Assembly (NCBI GenBank): GCA_018400625.1
Contig: JAGYMJ010000249.1
Location: 1 to 8,685 of the forward strand
Source: Planctomycetota bacterium
GTDB taxonomy: Bacteria; Planctomycetota; Brocadiia; SM23-32
Reading direction: 5' to 3'
DNA: 8,685 bases
The notes under the pieces were generated by a model. It was not told where the DNA came from. It searched no databases and saw only the letters and a list, made by a program, of their open reading frames with translations. Both the position numbers and the translations under genes were made by a program. This document shows, piece after piece, positions 1 through 4,918 of the stretch. Position 1 is the first letter of the stretch. The number at the start of each line of letters is the position of its first letter.

Positions 1-18
1 CACCACACACCTTCCGTC

Positions 19-41
19 CCCCCCGACCCTGTGTCGGGGGG
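19..41. repeat. Perfect 9-bp GC hairpin
   Basis: Arms CCCCCCGAC (19-27) and GTCGGGGGG (33-41) pair perfectly around a 5-base loop, CCTGT. On neither strand is the stem followed by a T-run, so it does not look like a standard intrinsic terminator. It could still help end a transcript entering from outside the window. Confidence 0.5.
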
Positions 42-220
42 CGAGTGATTCTCTACTACGCAATCAAAGCACCCCCTCCGCCCTTCGCCCTCTGCCCTCC
101 TTCCTCCTCCGCCGTGCTCTCTGCCGGTGGGGGCAAGGGACTGATGGAGTGGTACGCAGAGTTTGTCATTCGCGTGAATCGCGATTCCCCCCAGAACTCG
201 CATCGTGGCGAATCGTCCTT

Positions 221-310
221 CCACCGGCCCGGGGCACGGTGGAGGGTTGGAATTTGTTGGCTACCGCACGTAGTGGCTCATCGTTGTTTATCCCGGCACG
301 GGGCCGGAGG
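221..310. repeat. Nested inverted repeats, GC-rich
   Basis: CCACCGGCCC (221-230) is matched at 9 of 10 positions by the reverse complement of 301-310, an outer inverted repeat about 90 bp across. Inside it, CCACCG (221-226) pairs with CGGTGG (237-242), and CCGGC (293-297) pairs with GCCGG (303-307) around a 5-base loop. The CCACCGG theme resembles the hairpins of the repeats at 1955-2037 and 2264-2531, but their terminal sequence is missing, so common ancestry is only a possibility. Confidence 0.35.
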
Positions 311-340
311 AGAACATGGCGGTGAATGAGACTCAAAATT

Positions 341-375
341 TAACTTTGAACTCCCAGCACTAACCTTGAACTCCC
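341..375. repeat. 15-base direct repeat, two copies
   Basis: TAACTTTGAACTCCC (341-355) and TAACCTTGAACTCCC (361-375) match at 14 of 15 positions with a 5-base spacer, a 20-base period. They lie 63 bases past the stop of the leftward ceramidase-like gene. Function unknown; there are too few copies for a tandem array, and no gene spans them. Confidence 0.5.
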
Positions 376-437
376 TTTTCGCACAAAGCGACAAAAAATG
401 TTAGATTTACCTACTTTTAGCGCCTATAAATAATCAC

Positions 438-1925
438 TCACTTGCATTTGCCTTTCAAGTTGTTCTGTCCCAGAGTCCTTCCAGCAGGTTCAAAGTGTCT
501 TCCACCAGTAATTTCCCCCCCTTCGGGTCCGATATTTGTGCTGGCCGGCACGGAGCCGTAAGCGCCGCCCGCCACGGACCTTTCTGTGGGCAGATATCCC
601 GCCGGGCCATCGCAGGCGAGTTGAGCGGTGAAGGTTTGGACGGCGGGGCTGCGCGCTTTGATCCGAATGCCATAATCCAGGAACAACTCGAACGGGTTGG
701 TGATTAGGGCCGTATCGCCGATGCGCACGGCATGCACTTCGATGGGGAAGTGGGGTTCGGTTTTTTGCAGTTCGAATTTTTCCTGAACTCTTTGACCACG
801 GCGCGCCTTCCAGAAGGCGGTGGTGGCTTTCTTCAGCCATTCCGGCTGATTGCGCAAATCGGGATTTTTCTCTAATTCCTCCATCATCTTCTCGTAGGTT
901 TGCTGATGAGGTCGTGCGTCGGCGAGCGACTTTTCCAGGTCGTCTTCGCTCAGCATACGGCGCGGCAATTGCAAGGTCCGGTTTTCATGGGCAAGAACCG
1001 GTTTCCACTCGATGTCCTTCTCGATGAGCGGTAGTATCGTCGTAATAGCCTGGGTCAGCCGGGCAGCGATTTCTTCGCGCCGGGTGCGGGCCCGCCAGAT
1101 GGAGCATCCGTTCGTCGGCGGCCTTGTCCCATACACGTTGGTGTCCTGGTCGCCTGCGGAGGAACATTGCGGAAGGACATACAGGTCTCGGCCCTGGACC
1201 TCGCGCAAGGCTTCGCGGGTATCATGCCAGTAGTCGGCGCTGAAAAATGTTGAACTGCGGCTGACTTGTGAGGGCGCCGCCAGGTTGATTATCATTCCCG
1301 TCAGTTTTCGTTCAGTGTTCCAGGTGCACAAAATATTGACCGAATGATCTTCATATCCTTCGACATGACTGAAATTTTCAACATTCGTTTTTCCATACAT
1401 CTTTGAAGAGGCGTTGGTGTAAGCGATCAAGCGGTTCCGTCCCACGACGGCCTGCCCCAGTCCGAACCCGATTCCGCCGGGGGTCCGTTCACGCCAGGCT
1501 TTGTCTATAGCGTCAGCGATGCGAGGTGCGGCAAAATCCACATATTCCTCTTCGCTCATGCCTTCGAGTTCGACGCCGAATGTGCCGAGCGGGGGGGCGT
1601 TAGGGGTATGAGTGCCGTTGAGCATGACGCACATAGGATCAACTTCGGGCAGGGATTCGGACAGGTGCGAGCGCACGGCGTCGCGCAGAACGCTGCGCAT
1701 GCTGCGCAAATCGCAGCCGACAAATATTACCTGTTGCGGTTCCCGGCCCGCGGGAGAGCTTTCAAGGGCCAGAACAGTGGCCGTAAGCGGATCGCGCGCG
1801 CCGGTGGATAGGCGTGCGTACGGCATGCCGCCGATCACGGCGGTCTTGGGGGGCGTGATATCTGAGGATGCCCATCCAATTTTTAAGCTGTTTAAATCGG
1901 TATTGACATTATTGTCTGAGTTCAT
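438..1925 (-). CDS. Neutral/alkaline ceramidase-like hydrolase family protein
   Basis: A 495-residue protein of the neutral/alkaline non-lysosomal ceramidase N-terminal-domain family, metal-dependent amidases that in characterised members cut ceramide to sphingosine and fatty acid. The family opening is clear: IGWASSDITPP (residues 16-26), then GGMPYARLSTGARDPLTATVL and VIFVGCDL. NGTHTPNAPP (103-112) lies where ceramidases have the zinc-site THTHSGP motif. SADYWHDTREAL (229-240), PFELFLDYG (411-419) and GPAGYLPTE (440-448) are further family-like blocks. The second His of THTH is Pro here and the usual CHPT-type His segment reads APSQ (217-220), so catalysis cannot be assumed; the substrate may not be ceramide. 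No signal peptide or membrane segment is seen, unlike secreted bacterial ceramidases. The start is supported by AAGGA five bases upstream of ATG. It is transcribed divergently from the efflux operon with no evident functional link. Confidence 0.85.
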   Translation of the reverse strand: MNSDNNVNTDLNSLKIGWASSDITPPKTAVIGGMPYARLSTGARDPLTATVLALESSPAGREPQQVIFVGCDLRSMRSVLRDAVRSHLSESLPEVDPMCVMLNGTHTPNAPPLGTFGVELEGMSEEEYVDFAAPRIADAIDKAWRERTPGGIGFGLGQAVVGRNRLIAYTNASSKMYGKTNVENFSHVEGYEDHSVNILCTWNTERKLTGMIINLAAPSQVSRSSTFFSADYWHDTREALREVQGRDLYVLPQCSSAGDQDTNVYGTRPPTNGCSIWRARTRREEIAARLTQAITTILPLIEKDIEWKPVLAHENRTLQLPRRMLSEDDLEKSLADARPHQQTYEKMMEELEKNPDLRNQPEWLKKATTAFWKARRGQRVQEKFELQKTEPHFPIEVHAVRIGDTALITNPFELFLDYGIRIKARSPAVQTFTAQLACDGPAGYLPTERSVAGGAYGSVPASTNIGPEGGEITGGRHFEPAGRTLGQNNLKGKCK

Positions 1926-1930
1926 GTTTA

Positions 1931-1935
1931 TCCTT
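1931..1935 (-). promoter_or_regulatory. Ribosome binding site of the ceramidase-like gene
   Basis: On the minus strand AAGGA lies five bases before the ATG at 1925-1923. It fixes the start and leaves the repeat at 1955-2037 wholly within the untranslated leader. Confidence 0.6.
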
Positions 1936-1954
1936 GTTCGGAGAAAGTTTTAAG

Positions 1955-2037
1955 GTAAATATTCAGTGAAACACGTTACCACCGGGACAAGCCCGGCGGT
2001 AGGAATCACTAATCAACGTGGTTCACTGAGGACTTAC
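1955..2037. repeat. E1: 83-bp nested palindromic MITE-like element
   Basis: The 23-base ends (1955-1977 and 2015-2037) are inverted repeats matching at 19 of 23 positions; the inner 15 bp (1963-1977/2015-2029) have a single mismatch. A second hairpin is nested inside: TACCACCGGG (1977-1986) against CCCGGCGGTA (1992-2001), 9 of 10 paired, loop ACAAG. The right end, read on the minus strand (ATGTAAGTCCTCAGTGAA..), matches the left end of the element at 2264-2531 at 20 of 22 bases, and similarity continues through the hairpin. No coding capacity and no clear target-site duplication. It lies 29 bases upstream of the ceramidase-like start, so it would be transcribed in that leader. This could be a non-autonomous mobile element or a REP-like extragenic palindrome; its mobility is inferred, not seen. 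Confidence 0.7.
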
Positions 2038-2040
2038 ATC

Positions 2041-2110
2041 ATGGCAAAATCATATGATAAGCAATATTGAAATCAATTTTAATCATATCCTGATTTTGTG
2101 CGCATGCCAT
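2041..2110. repeat. AT-rich imperfect inverted repeat
   Basis: Three blocks repeat in inverted order with bulges: ATGGCA (2041-2046) with TGCCAT (2105-2110), CAAAATCA (2045-2052) with TGATTTTG (2091-2098), and ATATGAT (2052-2058) with ATCATAT (2082-2088). The right arm has about 10 extra bases. It begins 3 bases beyond E1. It may be an independent hairpin, an operator-rich region or a decayed repeat. Confidence 0.4.
2049..2076 (-). promoter_or_regulatory. Possible leftward promoter of the ceramidase-like gene
   Basis: On the minus strand TTGATT (2076-2071) and TATGAT (2054-2049) are separated by 16 bases, matching sigma-70 boxes at 4 of 6 and 5 of 6 positions. Transcription would start near 2042 and run through E1 before the gene at 1925. 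The region is AT-rich, so chance matches are likely. Confidence 0.35.
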
Positions 2111-2164
2111 CGCCTAAAATTAATATCCCCAATCTGGAAAAAACAGGCATAAAGCCCTTGTTAT

Positions 2165-2193
2165 TTTACTTGATCATACAAATACATTATAAT
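2165..2193 (+). promoter_or_regulatory. Promoter of the tetR-efflux operon
   Basis: TATAAT (2188-2193) is a perfect -10 box, and TTTACT (2165-2170) lies 17 bases upstream as a 4-of-6 match to the -35 box. The predicted start, about 2199-2202, falls at the left edge of the palindrome at 2202-2221, the arrangement expected for repression by a bound TetR-family dimer. If this is the main promoter, the leader before the tetR-like gene is about 400 bases and includes all of element E2. Confidence 0.6.
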
Positions 2194-2201
2194 CATTATG
2201 T

Positions 2202-2221
2202 CTGACTGACTGGTCAGTCAG
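2202..2221. promoter_or_regulatory. TetR-family operator palindrome
   Basis: CTGACTGAC and GTCAGTCAG form perfect 9-bp arms around a 2-base spacer (TG), 20 bp in all. Length and symmetry suit TetR/AcrR-type operators, which typically span about 15-20 bp and often contain TGAC/GTCA half-sites. It starts 8 bases after the -10 box and precedes a tetR-like gene, so autorepression is the natural inference. Binding is not shown by the sequence. Confidence 0.75.
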
Positions 2222-2263
2222 GTGGGTGTGGTGTGGTGAAGAGGGTTAAATGCTGTTGTTTAT

Positions 2264-2531
2264 GTAAGACCTCAGTGAAACACCTGCATCCGGCAATTCT
2301 GCCACCGGGCCTGTCCGGTGAGGAAATAGTTGTGAGCTACGTGCAGAGAATGACCCGTCCTTCCCCCGCCGCCCTCGCGCCGATAAAACATTGTTATCAA
2401 AGTAAAGAGGAAAATCGCGGCGCGAGCGCGGCGGGGAAGGGGCTAAGTGGGGTAGGCGGCTCCGGTAGTGCACAAATATTGTCCCACCGGAACAGGTCAG
2501 GTGGTAACGGACGGGTTTGCTGAATACTTAC
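2264..2531. mobile_element. E2: 268-bp palindromic MITE-like element in the operon leader
   Basis: The ends are inverted: GTAAGACCTCAGTGAAACAC at 2264-2283, and on the minus strand GTAAGTATTCAGCAAACC from 2531 inward. Each half carries a related hairpin, CACCGG/CCGGTG at 2303-2320 and CCACCGGA/TCAGGTGG at 2484-2504 (7 of 8 paired). With each half read inward from its end, the loops are the same (CCTGT; ACAGG on the plus strand at 2492-2496). The centre is a GC-rich stem (2359-2384 with 2414-2440). It shares ends and hairpin with E1, which looks like E2 without its middle. It has no transposase, so any movement would need enzymes supplied elsewhere. TTTAT occurs on both flanks (2259-2263, 2535-2539) but is not immediately adjacent on the right, so no target duplication is claimed. 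It separates the promoter/operator from the regulator gene. Confidence 0.6.
2359..2440. repeat. Long GC-rich stem-loop at the centre of E2
   Basis: The 26-base arm 2359-2384 and the 27-base arm 2414-2440 are near-perfect reverse complements: one G/C mismatch, a 2-base insertion and a 1-base deletion. The loop is 29 bases and AT-rich (2385-2413). It would make a very stable RNA hairpin in the leader in either orientation. No T-run follows, so it is not an obvious intrinsic terminator. Confidence 0.75.
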
Positions 2532-2591
2532 TTTTTTATCTGTTTGAATAATGAAATAAAGCGGTTCTGTTCTAAAGAACGTCGACTGAGT

Positions 2592-2596
2592 AGAGG
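2592..2596 (+). promoter_or_regulatory. Ribosome binding site that decides the tetR start
   Basis: AGAGG lies 7 bases before the ATG at 2604. The same frame is open back to a TTG at 2517, but that codon lies in the terminal repeat of E2 and has no such site, so 2604 is preferred. Confidence 0.65.
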
Positions 2597-2603
2597 TTAT
2601 AAA

Positions 2604-3203
2604 ATGTCAAAAAGTAATGTGACCCTGGAGAATATTCTGGAAGCCGCCGGTGAACTTCTGATGAATTCTCCTTATCATAAAGTGACGATGGATAAAGTCA
2701 GAGAAAAAGTCGGCGTGGGGAAAGGGACCCTCTACAGGCATTTTGACAGTAAAGAAGACCTTTATTGTAAAGTTGTTTTAAATGAACTTGACAGACTGGT
2801 TGAATCGCTTCAGGAAAATTTCCCCCCTGACATTGATGATCCGGCGACAAAACTCCGAATTCTGAGCGAGAGGATGGTGGGGTTCTTTGAACAAAAAAGA
2901 AGCCTTTTCGCACTGCTGCGTTCGGAAGAAATCAGGGGCTCGCAGGCAAAAAAAAGACTTTTCCAAAAATGGAAAGAGCGGCGTAATGATGTGGTGAAAG
3001 TTTTTGAAAACGTTATCCGTGAAGGGATTGATGAAGGTGCATATTCACCCGAAATCCCCCCCGACCTTGCGGCTCACTTTTTCCTGGCCATGCTCAAAAG
3101 CGGTTCCCGGTCTGCAGGGAGGAATAAAGCGGATCATAATGGGGCTTTTATTGTTTCTAAGGCTTTATTTATGTTTGAAAACGGAATGAAACAGGACGAT
3201 TAA
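2604..3203 (+). CDS. TetR/AcrR-family transcriptional regulator
   Basis: A 199-residue protein of typical TetR length. The N-terminal DNA-binding domain fits the family: ILEAAGELLMNS (residues 11-22), then the helix-turn-helix TMDKVREKVGVGKGTLYRHF (28-47), followed by SKEDLYCKVV. The rest (about 60-199) is the variable helical ligand-binding and dimerisation domain and does not reveal the inducer. It is the first gene of the efflux operon, 74 bases before the TolC-like gene on the same strand. With the palindrome at 2202-2221 this suggests an autoregulated repressor of the pump, relieved by a pump substrate or related molecule. The start at 2604 rests on AGAGG at 2592-2596; a start at 2517 would add 29 residues encoded partly by the repeat and unlike TetR N-termini. 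Confidence 0.9.
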   Translation: MSKSNVTLENILEAAGELLMNSPYHKVTMDKVREKVGVGKGTLYRHFDSKEDLYCKVVLNELDRLVESLQENFPPDIDDPATKLRILSERMVGFFEQKRSLFALLRSEEIRGSQAKKRLFQKWKERRNDVVKVFENVIREGIDEGAYSPEIPPDLAAHFFLAMLKSGSRSAGRNKADHNGAFIVSKALFMFENGMKQDD

Positions 3204-3277
3204 TCGCAGGTTTTAAGGTTGCTTTTCGTTTAAAGTACTGAATCAACTCTAAAAACTCAACCCAAAATATAGTCATA
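3204..3277 (+). other. Gap between tetR and tolC-like genes
   Basis: These 74 bases are AT-rich and contain no clear terminator hairpin, no strong promoter pair and no good Shine-Dalgarno sequence before the ATG at 3278 (upstream bases read CAAAATATAGTCATA). The TolC-like gene may be translated from an A-rich, weakly structured leader. The other four genes of the operon have clear purine-rich sites. Confidence 0.45.
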
Positions 3278-4918
3278 ATGAAGAGATATTATAAAGATAT
3301 AGCTGCCGCTTTTGTCGTGTTTGTTCTGTTCACTGCCGGGTGTTCGACCGACTACCACCGTAAGAAGGCCGACCGTGAGGCTTATAATATCATTGAAGAA
3401 AAAAGCCGGACAGTGCCGGGCATGGCGGAAGAATACAGCGTTGAACATCCCGATACAGACCCGCTGCAGGACCTTCCCCAAGCCCCCGAAAGCGTTTTAT
3501 TTCATGAAAGCGGCGGCGAAGTGCCGGGAGAAACTTTACTGCTCAGTCTCGAAGATTCTTTGCAAATAGCCGCTTTCAACAGCCGGGAATACAAGCGTAG
3601 AAAAGAGACCGTCTTTATGAACGCATTGAGTTTGAGCACCGAACGAAATCGCTTCAGCCCACAGTTCTCGTGGGGATTAAAGGGGGAGACTGGCTACGAC
3701 AGCGATGATAACTGGACTGCCGAAGCCGGCTCCCGCCCCGGGATGAACTGGCTGTTAGCGACCGGTGCAAGGCTTTCCGCCGATCTGAGTACCACCGCTA
3801 CAAGATTTCTCTCCGGTGATACCCGCAGCGCTGCAAGGTCGGTTTTTGATCTGACGCTCACTCAGCCCTTGTTAAGAGATAGTCGTATTGCAGCGCTGGA
3901 GCCGCTGACGCAGGCGGAAAGGGACATGATCTATGAACTGCGCGATTTTATGAGGTTCCAACGCCGCTTCAGCGTCGGTCTCCTCGAAGATTATTACCGT
4001 GTGCTTGAACGACGCCAGAGGGTGGATAATGAACGTGTCAATCACGAGAATCTTGTGAGAATTCGTGAGCGATCCGAGGCGCTTGGCCGGGCCGGACGTA
4101 TACCGGAGATGCAGGTTGACCGCGCCCGGCAAAACGAGTTAAGCGCCCGTGATAATTTGGACCAGGCCATGCAAACTTACCGCCGGGCGCTCGATGATTT
4201 TAAGATGCGTCTGGGCGTCCCGCCGGAATCGCCCATCGTGCTTGATCCCGGCGAACTCGATCTTCTGCATGAACTTGATCTGCCCGGGCCGCCGGTCGGC
4301 CGTGAGGAAAGTATTGATATAGCGCTGGAAAACAGGCTCGATCTGGCGACCATCTACCAGCGGGAACAGGATGCCGAGCGTAAGGTTCTGGTTGCCGCCA
4401 ATGCCCTTAAGCCCGGTCTTGATCTTGTTCTGGGCACGTCGGCCCGCACTGAATCGAATCAGCCGACCAATTTTGCAGGGGGCACTCAGGCGAGTTTTGC
4501 CCGACTTGACGCCGAGCTGCCCTTCGAGCGGACGCATGAAAGAAATACATACCGACGCCGATTGCTGGAATACGATCAGGCGTGCAGGAGTCATACGGAA
4601 AAGCGCGATGAAGTGGTGCTTGAAATGACCAACAGATGGCGGGAATTCGAGCAGGCCGTCAGCAGTTATGAGATCCAGGAGAGAAGTGTCAAATTAGCGC
4701 AGCAAAGGGTAGAAAGCACCGAAATGCTCTTTGAAGCCGGACGCGCTACCACCAGGGATGTGCTGGACGCGCATGAAGATCTACTCAGGGCGCAGAACCG
4801 TCTGGCCGGCACGCTTGTCGATTTGAGGGTCTCAACGTTGAAAATGGAACGTGATATGGATATTCTTGTAATCGATGAAAATGGTCAAATTTTAGAGGGA
4901 GAAGGATACAATGGATGA
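3278..4918 (+). CDS. TolC-family outer membrane efflux lipoprotein
   Basis: A 546-residue outer membrane channel component of a tripartite efflux or export system. Residues 1-21 form a signal peptide with a positive start (MKRYYKD) and a hydrophobic core; VLFTAGC puts a lipobox cysteine at 22, predicting lipidation as in OprM/CusC-type TolC relatives. Two outer-membrane-efflux-protein repeats follow, about residues 85-315 and 340-527. Typical marks are LTLTQPLLRDSR (192-203), LPFERTHERNTYRR (414-427) and EAGRATTRDVLDAHEDLLRA (486-505), with long helical coiled-coil regions between. The stretch after the cysteine (STDYHRKKADREAYNIIEEK) is charged and may be a linker. Its stop overlaps the adaptor gene by 8 bases, indicating co-translation and a shared pump. 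The substrate is unknown. Confidence 0.9.
   Translation: MKRYYKDIAAAFVVFVLFTAGCSTDYHRKKADREAYNIIEEKSRTVPGMAEEYSVEHPDTDPLQDLPQAPESVLFHESGGEVPGETLLLSLEDSLQIAAFNSREYKRRKETVFMNALSLSTERNRFSPQFSWGLKGETGYDSDDNWTAEAGSRPGMNWLLATGARLSADLSTTATRFLSGDTRSAARSVFDLTLTQPLLRDSRIAALEPLTQAERDMIYELRDFMRFQRRFSVGLLEDYYRVLERRQRVDNERVNHENLVRIRERSEALGRAGRIPEMQVDRARQNELSARDNLDQAMQTYRRALDDFKMRLGVPPESPIVLDPGELDLLHELDLPGPPVGREESIDIALENRLDLATIYQREQDAERKVLVAANALKPGLDLVLGTSARTESNQPTNFAGGTQASFARLDAELPFERTHERNTYRRRLLEYDQACRSHTEKRDEVVLEMTNRWREFEQAVSSYEIQERSVKLAQQRVESTEMLFEAGRATTRDVLDAHEDLLRAQNRLAGTLVDLRVSTLKMERDMDILVIDENGQILEGEGYNG

Larger units (their letters stand above)
1..437. other. Gene-free GC-rich intergenic stretch with hairpins
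   Basis: I see no credible gene here. The one long open frame (45-329) is rich in P, S, R and G, has no ribosome binding site and no recognisable domain. The stretch holds a perfect 9-bp hairpin at 19-41, a C/T-rich tract at about 72-128 with three degenerate 7-base units (75-95), a 12-bp palindrome GAATCGCGATTC at 176-187, hairpins at 221-242 and 293-307, and a short direct repeat at 341-375. The ceramidase-like gene ends at 438, so its transcript would run leftward into this region. I found no convincing terminator with a T-run for it. Degenerate non-coding repeat debris is the simplest reading. Confidence 0.6.

Noticed and set aside
19..41. Intrinsic terminator
   Set aside because: A strong stem, but no T-run follows it on either strand.
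75..95. CRISPR-like or satellite array
   Set aside because: Only three degenerate 7-base units (CCTCCGC, CCTTCGC, CCTCTGC), with no spacers.
45..329. Open frame of 94 codons on the plus strand
   Set aside because: Low-complexity P/S/R/G composition, no ribosome binding site, no recognisable domain, and it crosses hairpins and a pyrimidine micro-repeat.
376..396. Terminator of the ceramidase-like gene (TCGC/GCGA with A-run)
   Set aside because: The stem is only 4 bp, and on the minus strand the T-run comes before the stem, not after it.
1612..1953. Open frame of 113 codons opposite the ceramidase-like gene
   Set aside because: It is antisense to a clear protein family gene and has arginine- and serine-rich shadow composition.
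2170..2193. TTGATC (2170-2175) as the -35 box for TATAAT at 2188
   Set aside because: The spacer is only 12 bases; TTTACT at 2165-2170 gives the normal 17.
2233..2523. Open frame of 96 codons across the operon leader
   Set aside because: It lies mostly inside E2 and reads through its inverted repeats, so the frame is explained by the element; it has no domain.
2259..2539. TTTAT on both sides of E2 as a target-site duplication
   Set aside because: The right copy (2535-2539) is not next to the element end, and the flank is a T-run, so the match is weak.
2569..2580. GTTCT-AA-AGAAC as a second TetR operator
   Set aside because: The arms are only 5 bp and unlike the 9-bp palindrome at 2202-2221.
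2517..3203. Longer tetR start at TTG 2517
   Set aside because: The extra 29 residues begin in the E2 terminal repeat, lack a ribosome binding site and do not resemble a TetR N-terminus; ATG 2604 has AGAGG at 7 bases.
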